From Balneola sp. (GTDB lineage: Bacteria; Bacteroidota; Rhodothermia; Balneolales; Balneolaceae): DNA of 64,000 bases. The DNA lies in NCBI GenBank assembly GCA_002694685.1, contig NZMW01000001.1, positions 496,001-560,000 of the forward strand. The letters run 5' to 3'. A model generated the notes under the pieces. The model saw only the letters and a list, made by a program, of their open reading frames with translations. It was not told the DNA's origin and did no database searches. This document shows positions 52,632 to 61,997 of the stretch, in pieces (the first letter of the stretch is position 1; every line of letters starts with the position of its first letter). Made by a program: the position numbers and the translations under genes.

Positions 52632-53096
52632 TTAAATTACGGGGATCATTTTAGTTTCAACGATATTGTCAAAAGGAATCTTAGTTTCAACTTCCTCTTT
52701 ATCGGTAATAGCTACAACATCGTCTTCTATGCCGGTGATGACTCCTTCAATCTTTATATACTCACCGTCGTTATTTTTGAATTTAATAGTAGCAACACGG
52801 CCTTCATTCTTAGCGTACTGCCTTCTGTCACTCAGCGGACGGCTAAGTCCGGGTGAAGAAACATTCAGTCGATATTTTTTATCAAATAAGTCATGAGCTT
52901 CTGTTAAAAATCCCAATTCTTTGCTTATTTCAGCACAGCTATCGAGACTAACTCCACCTTCCTCACTGTCAAGAAGTACCCAGACTTCTGTTTGTCCACC
53001 GTGGGTTTTTAATTCAATATCCACAACAAACAAATTGTGCTCCTCGGCAAGAGGTTCCGCTAAATCCTTAATATTTTTGATTATATCAATCTGCAT
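52632..53096 (-). CDS. rimP: Ribosome maturation factor RimP
   Basis: A 154-residue 30S maturation protein; start at ATG 53096 (the upstream in-frame TTG at 53117 lies in the leader T-run). It shows the RimP pattern LAEEHNLFVVDIELKTHGGQ, SPGLSRPL and GVITGIEDDVVAITDKEEV. It is the first gene of the translation operon and is preceded by a terminator-like hairpin. Confidence 0.9.
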   Translation of the reverse strand: MQIDIIKNIKDLAEPLAEEHNLFVVDIELKTHGGQTEVWVLLDSEEGGVSLDSCAEISKELGFLTEAHDLFDKKYRLNVSSPGLSRPLSDRRQYAKNEGRVATIKFKNNDGEYIKIEGVITGIEDDVVAITDKEEVETKIPFDNIVETKMIPVI

Positions 53097-53115
53097 TTCT
53101 ATCAAATTCTGAAAC

Positions 53116-53149
53116 AAAAAAAAGCGAGTGCCTTCCGACGCTCACTGCT
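53116..53149 (-). promoter_or_regulatory. Terminator-like hairpin in the rimP leader
   Basis: Read leftward, AGCAGTG (53143-53149) pairs with CACTCGCT (53123-53130) with one bulged base, around the loop AGCGTCGGAAGG, and a T8 run follows. It lies 20 bases before the rimP ATG with no leftward gene upstream, which suits an attenuator. Confidence 0.65.
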
Positions 53150-53304
53150 CACCAAAGGTAGCTTTATTTCGTCTAAATTTCAATGAAACAAACAGATTGA
53201 AGCTACATTCATTTTTTGCATTCATACTTTTTGGAGTTAATTTCTCGGCTGTCTGCTAATCGGATTCACTCTTTGTCATTATTATTAACCAATAAAAAGC
53301 CTTC

Positions 53305-53793
53305 ATGAAGTTCCAAAGTCACTTATCTATTTATTTAGCCTTCGCTCTCCTCCTATTTATTTCAGCATGCGGAAGCGAGAAGAAAAATGAAGCCGATGCC
53401 CCAAAGCAAGGACGAGAATTGGAATTCACAGAACAAGTAACCTTCATCTCTACTGATGGTGAAGAGATATCAACCATACGAGCTGCTTTAGCAAATGATC
53501 CGGATGAACGAAATCAAGGACTGATGGACGTAAATGAAATGCCTATGGATGCAGGTATGCTGTTTATATTTCCAGATGAGTCCCCAAGAAGTTTCTACAT
53601 GGCAAATACTCCGCTCCCCCTCGATATCATTTTTGTAAGTGCCGATAGTACCATTGTTCGTATTCATCAAAGTACTACCCCTTTTGACAGTGGTCAGCTC
53701 CCTTCCGGAAAACCTGCAAAATTTGTGGTAGAAACCAACGGTGGCTATTGTGTTTCTAATGATATTCAGGAAGGAATGCGTATCCGGTTTTAA
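53305..53793 (+). CDS. DUF192 family lipoprotein
   Basis: A 162-residue protein with a lipoprotein signal (LLLFISACG). The mature part is a DUF192 domain: ALANDPDERNQGLMDVNEMP, GMLFIFPDESPRSFYMANTP and PLDIIFVSADSTIVRIHQST. DUF192 proteins form a small beta-barrel of unknown function. It diverges from the rimP operon and precedes the propeller protein gene by 80 bases. Confidence 0.88.
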   Translation: MKFQSHLSIYLAFALLLFISACGSEKKNEADAPKQGRELEFTEQVTFISTDGEEISTIRAALANDPDERNQGLMDVNEMPMDAGMLFIFPDESPRSFYMANTPLPLDIIFVSADSTIVRIHQSTTPFDSGQLPSGKPAKFVVETNGGYCVSNDIQEGMRIRF

Positions 53794-53873
53794 CGAGAAA
53801 AGGGTTTCGTGAAAAATCTTCTCACTTTACCTTTGTTTTATTTCGTGGTTAATTCATTCTAAAAAAAATCACG

Positions 53874-55586
53874 ATGATGAAAATATTTCTCACGCTTAGT
53901 CTCAGCATTTTAACTCTGGGAATAAACCCGAGTGCACATGCTTATTTCCAATCTACTTCAAGTCCGGCATTATTAACAGAGGACGTCTCCATTAGACCCA
54001 TACTGGAATTACCGTCTTCCCCAACCCGGATTTCATATAATAAAGCTGACGGCAATCTCTACATGATCCGCCAGAATGGAGTGCTTTCCTTTATAGATAT
54101 CGATGCCGGTACAAATACCTACCAGCAAGGAAGTGGCGATCACGGACTTGGTGACGTACAAGGGATGGATATATCCGATGAAGGGGAAATATACCTGGTC
54201 GGCAATAGCCGGAATAATGGAGACTTCACCAATACAGCTGTTATTATGAAAGGCGTAAACACAGATGGTAGCTGGACCTGGACTAAAGTAGCCGAGACAG
54301 AACCCTACCCTCTTAGTAACACCGCTTTTGATCACATTGCCAATGCGATTGTCATAAGCCCTGATCAGTCAACTTTATATATAAACAGTGGATCCAGAAC
54401 GGATCACGGTGAAGTGCATGATGTGGATGGAAGATATCCGGGTTTACGAGAAGCACCTCTGACCGCTAAGATACTTAAGGTCCCGGCAGATGCTTCGGGG
54501 TTAGTTTTAGAAAATGATATCGAATTCCTTCGTTCAAATGGATACATCCATGCTGAAGGAACCCGTAATAGTTTCACACTAGCTTTTGATGCTGAAGGCA
54601 ATCTTTTTGGTGGTGAAAATGCCGGGGACCGGGATGATCCTGAAGAACTGAACTGGCTAAGGGAAGGTGAGCATTATGGTTTTCCATGGGTTATAGGCGG
54701 CAATGAAACCCCTATGCAATTTGATGGATATGATTGGGAAAATGATCCCTTTGTTGATCCAAATTCAACCGCTGCAAACGGTGGCTTCTTTTATAACGAC
54801 CCAGACTACCCGGCTCCTCCTGAAGGAGTTACATTTGCTTCAGCAGTAGTAAATACCGGACCAGACGTAGATAATTATAGAGATGCTGCCGATGGACAAA
54901 TCAAGGATGCCAGTGATCAGGATACCGTTCTCACAACTTTTGTATCTCACCTTTCACCCTCGGGATTAGTATTCGACGTTGATGGGAATATGGGTGGCGA
55001 GTATAAAGGTGATGCTTTCATTATGGGATTTTCAAGTACTACCGGTGGAGCCTTCCTGATTGATCGCATGGATTACATTGGTGGAAACCTGATTCATCTG
55101 GAACTCACTAAAAATGAAAGCGGTGACAACTATGAAGTACAGGTAAAAAACTTGATTCAAGGTTTTCTAAATCCTATTGACGCAGAAATCATTGGAAATA
55201 AAATTTATGTACTTGAATTTGGTAATGATAGCTGGCTCAACGCAAACAGAACTACCCAGTTATATGAAGTGACCTTCCCGGGAATGAGTACTTCTGCTGA
55301 AGAAACTGAATCAATTGCAACGGATTTTAGATTGTCCCAGAATTATCCAAATCCCTTCAATCCTACCACAAATATCCCATTTGTACTAAAGAGCCCGGGA
55401 TTTGTAGAAATTGAAGTTTCAAATACATTAGGCAAGCAAGTGGCAAGCCTGGTAAATCGATCAATGAGTGCTTCAGCACATGAGACAACTTTTGATGCCT
55501 TAAACCTTCCATCCGGAGTCTATTTCTATACCCTAAAAGTTGATGGTGTTATCACTCAAACAAAGAAGATGTTACTTCTTAAATAA
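53874..55586 (+). CDS. Secreted PQQ-type sugar-dehydrogenase-like propeller with C-terminal sorting tail
   Basis: A 570-residue protein. After a signal peptide (residues 1-24) comes a six-bladed propeller resembling soluble glucose/sorbosone dehydrogenases (GENAGDRDDPEELNWLREGE then HYGFPWVIGG). The last 80 residues (from about 488) start SQNYPNPFNPTTNIPFVL and end VDGVITQTKKMLLLK, the type A (T9SS-like) sorting domain that directs surface export and anchoring in this group. The catalytic cofactor site was not confirmed. Confidence 0.85.
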   Translation: MMKIFLTLSLSILTLGINPSAHAYFQSTSSPALLTEDVSIRPILELPSSPTRISYNKADGNLYMIRQNGVLSFIDIDAGTNTYQQGSGDHGLGDVQGMDISDEGEIYLVGNSRNNGDFTNTAVIMKGVNTDGSWTWTKVAETEPYPLSNTAFDHIANAIVISPDQSTLYINSGSRTDHGEVHDVDGRYPGLREAPLTAKILKVPADASGLVLENDIEFLRSNGYIHAEGTRNSFTLAFDAEGNLFGGENAGDRDDPEELNWLREGEHYGFPWVIGGNETPMQFDGYDWENDPFVDPNSTAANGGFFYNDPDYPAPPEGVTFASAVVNTGPDVDNYRDAADGQIKDASDQDTVLTTFVSHLSPSGLVFDVDGNMGGEYKGDAFIMGFSSTTGGAFLIDRMDYIGGNLIHLELTKNESGDNYEVQVKNLIQGFLNPIDAEIIGNKIYVLEFGNDSWLNANRTTQLYEVTFPGMSTSAEETESIATDFRLSQNYPNPFNPTTNIPFVLKSPGFVEIEVSNTLGKQVASLVNRSMSASAHETTFDALNLPSGVYFYTLKVDGVITQTKKMLLLK

Positions 55587-55593
55587 GATTAAA

Positions 55594-56358
55594 ATGACCC
55601 GACTTACTCTTACTATGCTGTCTATCGCACTCATTTGTGGAGCGTGTAGCAGCCAAACCAGTAACAATAAAATTGAAGATGGACCTGAGCGCGAACGACC
55701 TGATACGGATTATGTAGCTTACAAAACCACATCAATTACTATTGACGGTGTTGCAGATGAAAAAGCCTGGGACGAAGCAGAATGGAATGACATTGATCAG
55801 CGCTGGCTGGGCGAACCCTATTCCGAGGATGACTTCTCAGGTCGCTTCAAAATTAGCTGGGATGATGATTTTTTGTATCTGATGGCTGAAATTACCGATG
55901 ATGCCCTTGTTGAAATGTATGAAGGCACCGATCAATATTGGAACGATGATATTTTGGAAGTTTTCGTAGATGAGGACTTATCAGGTGGTGATCACCAGTA
56001 TAACTATAATGCCTTTGCTTACCATATAGACACTAATTATGATGTGTTCGACCTCGGCACCGACCGAAACCCGCATTATTTCAACGACCATGTAGAGGTA
56101 AAATATGGCGCCGTAGGTACAACCTACACGTGGGAAGTTGCCATCAAAGTATATGATGATACTTTTGTGAGAGATCAGGAAAACACACCGGTTAAACTAT
56201 CTAGTGGCAAACAAATGGGATTTGCAGTTGCTTACTGCGATAATGATAACAGCCAAATTCGTGAGAACTTCATTGGTTCTGAAGTGATTGAAGGTGAAGA
56301 CAAAAATCGTGGCTGGATAGATGCGGGAATTTTCGGCTCTTTACAACTCGTCGAATAA
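55594..56358 (+). CDS. CBM9-like sugar-binding lipoprotein
   Basis: Start at ATG 55594, which gives a lipoprotein signal ending ICGACSS; a longer frame begins inside the previous gene. The 254-residue protein matches the carbohydrate-binding family 9-like domain: ITIDGVADEKAWDEAEWNDI, DDDFLYLMAEITDDAL and WNDDILEVFVDEDLSGGD. It probably binds carbohydrate on the cell surface and follows the propeller gene by 7 bases, so the two may act together on a sugar. Confidence 0.83.
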   Translation: MTRLTLTMLSIALICGACSSQTSNNKIEDGPERERPDTDYVAYKTTSITIDGVADEKAWDEAEWNDIDQRWLGEPYSEDDFSGRFKISWDDDFLYLMAEITDDALVEMYEGTDQYWNDDILEVFVDEDLSGGDHQYNYNAFAYHIDTNYDVFDLGTDRNPHYFNDHVEVKYGAVGTTYTWEVAIKVYDDTFVRDQENTPVKLSSGKQMGFAVAYCDNDNSQIRENFIGSEVIEGEDKNRGWIDAGIFGSLQLVE

Positions 56359-56365
56359 CACCCTA

Positions 56366-56412
56366 CTATGCAAATAAGCGCTCGTACCCGTGATATGGGC
56401 GTAGCGGGATCA
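56366..56412 (-). pseudogene. C-terminal remnant of a YCII-like gene
   Basis: Read leftward, this segment encodes IPLRPYHGYERLF, then Ala and a stop, matching the last 14 residues of the 59949-60236 gene except for the final residue. The DNA is 36/42 identical over 56371-56412 and 59954-59995, and all five differences inside the matching codons are synonymous. The match ends exactly at the TGA stop of the GLUG-repeat gene. It has no start and no N-terminal part. Confidence 0.8.
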
Positions 56413-59400
56413 TTTAATTAATATCATTTTTTTGATACCAATCTTATCATATTGCTTAAGCTTATAAATGTAAATACCACTACTTAATCTCGAGGCATCA
56501 AAACTAATTGTATGCCTGCCAACCGGCATTTTTTTACTGACAAGAGTAGCTACTTTTTGACCTAAAAGATTATAAACGGTAAGATTTACAACCCCAGTTT
56601 CTGGTACTAGAAAACTAATATTCGTAGTTGGGTTAAAAGGATTCGGGTAGTTTTGCATGAGCTCAAAATCTGTAATTGGTTCTATTCCCTCATCTACAGA
56701 GACAGATACACTATCTATTGATAACACTGGCGGGTTATTTCTTAAACTAGGAAATGTATTTCCTTCCATAACCCAAATATTATCAAAATCCCAATCAGTA
56801 AAAGAGGCTTCATCTAGCATCTCACTAGTCGTTAATCCTTTAATTCCTGAACCACTATATCCATTTGCTCCTAAACTGATACTAGTCGAGTCAATATTCC
56901 AATAATTTGATTTTAATATTCCTGATACGAATTCCCCTAAAAAACTTTTAGCATTATTAGATTCATTAGTTATTCTTCCACTGTAGTAATTATTGGTTAT
57001 TTCTGCTATTTCATTTGTAAATGTAAATGTGGCGTTATAACCTACAAATCCGCCAATATCTTGCCCATTATTGTTTGTGCTGACTGTACTCCTACTATAG
57101 TTATTAGTAATCAATCCCCCCCTATTAGATCCAACCAATCCCCCAACTTGTATCTGACCAGTTACTTTACCATTTGAAAAACTTTCAGATATCCTGCTTC
57201 CATAATCTAACTGCCCAAGAAGACCTCCAATACCACTTTCAGTTCCAATTACTTCACCCTTTGAGGAACTAAGTTTAATGATAGCTCCTTCGTTTGCATA
57301 TCCTACCAACCCTCCTATATAAGTACTACCCTCAATTTTTACATCAACTGAATGGCTTTGACTTACAACTGTGGAATCTCCTATCTCACCTACTAATCCG
57401 CCTACGACTTCATCGCCACTTATACTGCCAGAAATATACACCTCAATAATTGAGCCTCCACTCACAGTACCAGCCAACCCTCCAGCATATCGGTTACCAA
57501 TTATAGTTACTCCATCAAGTACTATTCTTTTAAAATTAGCTTCACGACTAAATCCAAAAAAACCTATTTGATTTGAATCTGGTCGATTAATAAATAAGCC
57601 GCTTATTTTAAAACCACTACCGTCAAAACTACCAGTAAATCTTGAAGAAATTGGATTAGATTCATCTCCAATAGGTTTCCAGCCTTCCCCAGAGTTATAT
57701 GGCTTCTGATCAAGCTCGATATCGCCTACAAGAACAAAATGCTTATTGAGAAATAATCGAATAGAATCTAACTGAGAAGCAGTTGCAATTTGCCAAGGAT
57801 TATCTGGTGTGCCTAACCCGCCAGCAAATAAGCCGTTACCATTTTGAGCTACGGGCAATGGATCCTGTGGATTATTCTTTAGCCATGGAAATGTCCCTTC
57901 ATCGAGATTCCAAATCTCCATAAAATCCCAGTCCTTAAAAGATGAATCTTGGCTCATCTCCAAAGAAGTTAATCCAGTTAAACCAATAACATCATCATTA
58001 GGTATACCAATAAGAGTACTTACATCTACATTCCAGTAGCTTGATTCAATTTCACCTGAATTAAAAACTCCGATAAATCCACCAAAAGAATCTTTACCTA
58101 CTAATGGAGATGCTGAATAGGAATTCACAATAGATGAATTTGTATTCTCCCCAATGAATCCACCAACCCCTGAATTCCCAAAAATAGAACCTACAGAATA
58201 ACTGTTTGTTATAGTTGAATTATCACTATAACCAATGAAACCACCAATTCTTTCATCATCACTTTCTACAGAAGAGGAAGAATAACTTTGTGTTATAAAA
58301 GTATTTTTAGCAAAGCCAATCAAACCTCCTGTATGTATAGCTTCAGCGTTTACGGAACCAGTTGAACTACTTCTCTCAATAGTTGAATTTTCACTTTTTC
58401 CTACCAAGCCTCCACTTTCATTTCTCCCAATAATTTCTGAATTAGCACTGCTATTTAAAATAGTTGATTCATAATTACTACCCACTAATCCTCCAGTAAG
58501 TCCTGATCCATTTACATTACCTGAAAAATAACTGCTATCAATTACCGACATAAAAGCGCTCCTGCCGGTTAATCCACCTGTTAAACTTTCGCCAACAACA
58601 ATCGCTCCTGTGAAGTCATAGCCAGTAACTACCGATTCTGCGAAACTATTATGGATAGTAGAATTAGTATTATCTCCTACTAAACCACCGGTCAAAATTC
58701 CTAATCCATTTTCAGGGTTTACGCCAGTTATAGCCCCTTTTGCATTGCTATTATAAATGAAAGAATCTTCGTTCCACCCAACAAGTCCCCCGGTAGCTTC
58801 TTCTCCAGTTACAGTTCCTGAGTAATAACTACTATCAATCACAAAGCCACTCGTATTATACCCAACCAGCCCTCCAGTCTTTTGTTGTCCTGTTACTTCC
58901 CCAGTTGCATAACTACTAATAATCTTTGAAGTTTCTTCATCAAATCCACTAGTCCTTCCAACTAAGCCCCCTGTATATTCAATTCCTGTGACCTTGCTGG
59001 TTACAAAACTTTCTATAATTGTTGTTCTGCTATTAAATCCTATCAACCCACCAGTATCACTACCAGTTCCTATTATGGCTCCTTCAGAATGATTACTATT
59101 ACTTATAATTGCTTGGCTGGTATAACCTACGAGACCTCCTGTATACTCAATACCATCTACTTTTCCAGTGGCAAAGCTACTTGCTAAGGTTGTATTACTA
59201 CTAAGTGACCCTGCAATCCCACCTGTTCGATTATTTCCTATTACTTCACCCTCAAAAGAGCTATTACTTATGATTGAAGTTCTATTAATTAAAGAGCCAA
59301 CTAAGCCCCCAATGTTTTGATTACCCTTAACTGCACCGTCAATACTTGAAGAATCAATTGAAGTAAAGTCTGCGAAACCTACTAAACCCCCTACATGCTC

Positions 59401-59808
59401 ATTACCAATCACATTTATATTGAGAAGAACTACTTTCGTAAAAGAAGCAGACGAAGTGTATCCAAATAGCCCAACTGATCTTGAATTAGGTTTATTGATG
59501 TACAAACCACTAATAGTATAGCCATTACCGTCAAAGCTGCCACCAAAGCGTATTGAATTCTCTCCCAAGAATCCAATGGGTTCCCATCCTTCGCCGGTAT
59601 TAAATGGAGCCACATCCAGATCAATGTCTTCTGTTAAAATAAAATGGTCTTCTAAAAAATATCTAGTTGAATCAAGCTGTGCAGCATTACTGATTTGGTA
59701 GGGAGCATTTTCAGTTCCATCCCCTGCTGAAAACTGACTAAACCCTTTTATTGGAATGACTAATAAGAAAAGTATTAGCGCCACGTCATACTTCTTGAAT
59801 ATACCCAC
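56410..59808 (-). CDS. Large secreted GLUG-repeat protein with C-terminal sorting tail
   Basis: A 1132-residue surface protein with a signal peptide (residues 1-24). Two similar blocks each begin with a GxGTxxxPYQI-type segment (about 28-95 and 655-740, e.g. DSTRYFLEDHFILTEDIDLD) and continue with GLUG repeats of the type GGLVGxNxxxxIxxSxxxG (about 95-640 and 745-1010). The last 80 residues begin LMQNYPNPFNPTTNISFLV, the same sorting domain as in the propeller protein. It is likely an adhesin or cell-surface binding protein. Its stop overlaps the remnant at 56366-56412. Confidence 0.85.
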   Translation of the reverse strand: MGIFKKYDVALILFLLVIPIKGFSQFSAGDGTENAPYQISNAAQLDSTRYFLEDHFILTEDIDLDVAPFNTGEGWEPIGFLGENSIRFGGSFDGNGYTISGLYINKPNSRSVGLFGYTSSASFTKVVLLNINVIGNEHVGGLVGFADFTSIDSSSIDGAVKGNQNIGGLVGSLINRTSIISNSSFEGEVIGNNRTGGIAGSLSSNTTLASSFATGKVDGIEYTGGLVGYTSQAIISNSNHSEGAIIGTGSDTGGLIGFNSRTTIIESFVTSKVTGIEYTGGLVGRTSGFDEETSKIISSYATGEVTGQQKTGGLVGYNTSGFVIDSSYYSGTVTGEEATGGLVGWNEDSFIYNSNAKGAITGVNPENGLGILTGGLVGDNTNSTIHNSFAESVVTGYDFTGAIVVGESLTGGLTGRSAFMSVIDSSYFSGNVNGSGLTGGLVGSNYESTILNSSANSEIIGRNESGGLVGKSENSTIERSSSTGSVNAEAIHTGGLIGFAKNTFITQSYSSSSVESDDERIGGFIGYSDNSTITNSYSVGSIFGNSGVGGFIGENTNSSIVNSYSASPLVGKDSFGGFIGVFNSGEIESSYWNVDVSTLIGIPNDDVIGLTGLTSLEMSQDSSFKDWDFMEIWNLDEGTFPWLKNNPQDPLPVAQNGNGLFAGGLGTPDNPWQIATASQLDSIRLFLNKHFVLVGDIELDQKPYNSGEGWKPIGDESNPISSRFTGSFDGSGFKISGLFINRPDSNQIGFFGFSREANFKRIVLDGVTIIGNRYAGGLAGTVSGGSIIEVYISGSISGDEVVGGLVGEIGDSTVVSQSHSVDVKIEGSTYIGGLVGYANEGAIIKLSSSKGEVIGTESGIGGLLGQLDYGSRISESFSNGKVTGQIQVGGLVGSNRGGLITNNYSRSTVSTNNNGQDIGGFVGYNATFTFTNEIAEITNNYYSGRITNESNNAKSFLGEFVSGILKSNYWNIDSTSISLGANGYSGSGIKGLTTSEMLDEASFTDWDFDNIWVMEGNTFPSLRNNPPVLSIDSVSVSVDEGIEPITDFELMQNYPNPFNPTTNISFLVPETGVVNLTVYNLLGQKVATLVSKKMPVGRHTISFDASRLSSGIYIYKLKQYDKIGIKKMILIK

Positions 59809-59948
59809 TTTATACCCTCACCTTTTTAAACTTATACCCGAAAACTATTTTAAATACTAAGTTCAATTTAGTATACATTTAGCAATCATGCCAATAATGT
59901 CAGCTAACTTTTAAAGCCAGAGTATTTATTAGAAGAGACCTAAATTAC

Positions 59949-60236
59949 TTAAACAAACAAGCGTTCGTACCCGTGATATGGGCGAAGTGGAATGAGTTCG
60001 AAGCTGATTAAGCCCTTTTGTACAAGCGGTAGTGAAGCCAGTTTTTCTTCGGCTTCTTCTACATTTTCACATTCCAAAATTAAAACAGCTTCCGGTTTGT
60101 CGTCACGAAAGTACATCTCTCGAATTATACCTTCTTTATAAAGATCCCAGCCTTTTTGAGCCTCATCTCTCAAGTGAGGCACAAAATCCCGTTTAGAAAG
60201 TCCCTCTGCTTCTTTTTGAATAGCAATTATTCTCAT
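59949..60236 (-). CDS. YCII-like/muconolactone-isomerase-like small protein
   Basis: A 95-residue protein of the dimeric alpha-beta barrel type, resembling YCII-related and muconolactone isomerase-like families (MRIIAIQKEAEGLSKRDFVP, DLYKEGIIREMYFRDDKPEA, VEEAEEKLASLPLVQKGLIS). No catalytic residue was assigned. The C-terminus IPLRPYHGYERLFV is duplicated as a remnant at 56366-56412. The start is 54 bases downstream of the fbp stop. Confidence 0.68.
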   Translation of the reverse strand: MRIIAIQKEAEGLSKRDFVPHLRDEAQKGWDLYKEGIIREMYFRDDKPEAVLILECENVEEAEEKLASLPLVQKGLISFELIPLRPYHGYERLFV

Positions 60237-60290
60237 AGGTCAGTTCTGAATTAGAAGTAAGCTAATAGTAAGAATATTATAAACAGACTG

Positions 60291-61316
60291 CTACTGTTCT
60301 ACAGCAGCATACTCTTCAAGGAAATCCATCACTTTCCTGACATTTTGCTTCGAGCCAATGTAGATCGGTGTTTGCTGATGAATAGACTTCGGCTGAAGAT
60401 CCATAATTCGAGTTTGTCCATCCGTTGCCATTCCCCCTGCTTGTTCAATGATAAAACTAAGCGGATTACATTCGTACATAAGGCGAAGTTTACCGTTTGG
60501 ATACTTCTTGCTGTGAGGATATATAAAGATTCCCCCTTTTATCAACGTTCGGTGAATATCCGCTACCATAGAACCGATATAACGAGCTGAATATGGTCGT
60601 TCGGAATCAGCATCTTCTTCCTGACAATACTTAATATACTTTTTAAGCCCTAAATCCCATGAATTGTAGCTTCCCTCATTAATACTATAAATGGGTCCGT
60701 GTTCCGGCATTTTTATACCGCGATCACTCAAAATAAATTCGCCAATGCTCGGGTCAAGAGTAAAAATGGAAACACCGAGTCCAGTTGTGTAGGCCAGAGT
60801 AGTACTTGAACCATACAATACATAGCCCGCTGCTACCTGCCGAACACCGGGTTGGAGAGCATCATCTTCTCTTACGGTTGGATCGAACCGTGCTTCTCTC
60901 ATATAGACTGAAAAAATGCTCCCAATAGAAACATTCACATCTATATTTGAAGACCCATCTAAAGGATCCAGGTAAACAATATACTTCCCGCCTTTACTTC
61001 CTAACTTGACAACTCCATCATTTTCTTCAGAGATAACCATACAGGTAATGAGCGATCGGTCCAAAGCCGAAATAAGCTGTTGGTCTGCAAAAAGATCCAG
61101 CTTCTTTACTGATTCACCATGTATATTTGTTGAGCCATCATATCCTAAGATATTCGTAATACCTGCCTTGTTTACTTCACGCGAGATAATCTTGGCGGCA
61201 AGGCCAATATCCCTAAGCAGCTGCGAAAGTTCTCCTGTAGCTCCAGGGAACCTATTTTGGGACTGAATGATGTATTCTTCTAAGGTTACCAATCTTGATT
61301 CCTTTGTATTAGGCAT
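60291..61316 (-). CDS. fbp: Class 1 fructose-1,6-bisphosphatase
   Basis: A 341-residue enzyme that hydrolyses fructose-1,6-bisphosphate in gluconeogenesis. The metal site DPLDGSSNIDVNVSIGSIF, the substrate-binding YIGSMVADIHRTLIKGGIFI and KYPNGKLRLMYECNPLSFII are intact. It belongs to the same orientation as the YCII-like gene and lies downstream of coaE. Confidence 0.95.
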   Translation of the reverse strand: MPNTKESRLVTLEEYIIQSQNRFPGATGELSQLLRDIGLAAKIISREVNKAGITNILGYDGSTNIHGESVKKLDLFADQQLISALDRSLITCMVISEENDGVVKLGSKGGKYIVYLDPLDGSSNIDVNVSIGSIFSVYMREARFDPTVREDDALQPGVRQVAAGYVLYGSSTTLAYTTGLGVSIFTLDPSIGEFILSDRGIKMPEHGPIYSINEGSYNSWDLGLKKYIKYCQEEDADSERPYSARYIGSMVADIHRTLIKGGIFIYPHSKKYPNGKLRLMYECNPLSFIIEQAGGMATDGQTRIMDLQPKSIHQQTPIYIGSKQNVRKVMDFLEEYAAVEQ

Positions 61317-61399
61317 AAATGCTGAGTTATTTTTGGAAGCGCTTTTCTGAAAGATAATAATGTTTTTCTAACAAAATCTTCATCATTTTAAGATTCTAA

Positions 61400-61996
61400 T
61401 CACTTAGCCTGCACGAGCTTATCAAATATCTCATGAGCTTTGCTTTTCAACTCCTCAAGGGTTCCATTATTGAGTACTATAAAATCAGCTAAATGGGTCA
61501 GGGACTGGAAATCTGGCTGCTTCTCCACTCGCCCTACTACTTGTTCTCTGCCCGATTGATCTCGTTCTACCGTCCGCTCTATTCGCTGTTCCTGATCAGC
61601 CATCACAATTATAACAAAGTCCAAATCCTTTGGGCGACCGTTTTGAAGTAGTATCGCTGCTTCTTTGGCAAATACTTCTACTCCTTCTTGCTCTTTCTTA
61701 TTAGCAAGTTCTTCAGCGCGTTCCCAAAGTACAGGATGAACCAGTTCATTTAACTCTTCTACTCTTCCTTTTTCGAAGGCCTCTTTAGCCAGATAGGGCC
61801 GATTCAGATTCCCTTCAGAGTCATAGGATTCATCCCCAAATACCTTCGTTATTTTTTGCTGAAGTTTAGGGTCTTCCTGCATAAGCTGTTTTGCGAAGTC
61901 ATCAGCATACAAAACGTAAGCACCTAGCTTTTCCCATTCTTTGCAGAAAGTTGTTTTGCCGGAACCAATTCCGCCGGTGATGCCTACTTTAATCAT
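61400..61996 (-). CDS. coaE: Dephospho-CoA kinase
   Basis: A 198-residue P-loop kinase performing the last step of CoA synthesis. The Walker A is GGIGSGKTTF (residues 8-17), followed by YADDFAKQL, ELVHPVLWERAEEL and RVEKQPDFQSLTHLADFIVL-type family blocks. It starts one base after the nadB stop. Confidence 0.94.
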   Translation of the reverse strand: MIKVGITGGIGSGKTTFCKEWEKLGAYVLYADDFAKQLMQEDPKLQQKITKVFGDESYDSEGNLNRPYLAKEAFEKGRVEELNELVHPVLWERAEELANKKEQEGVEVFAKEAAILLQNGRPKDLDFVIIVMADQEQRIERTVERDQSGREQVVGRVEKQPDFQSLTHLADFIVLNNGTLEELKSKAHEIFDKLVQAK

Positions 61997-61997
61997 A

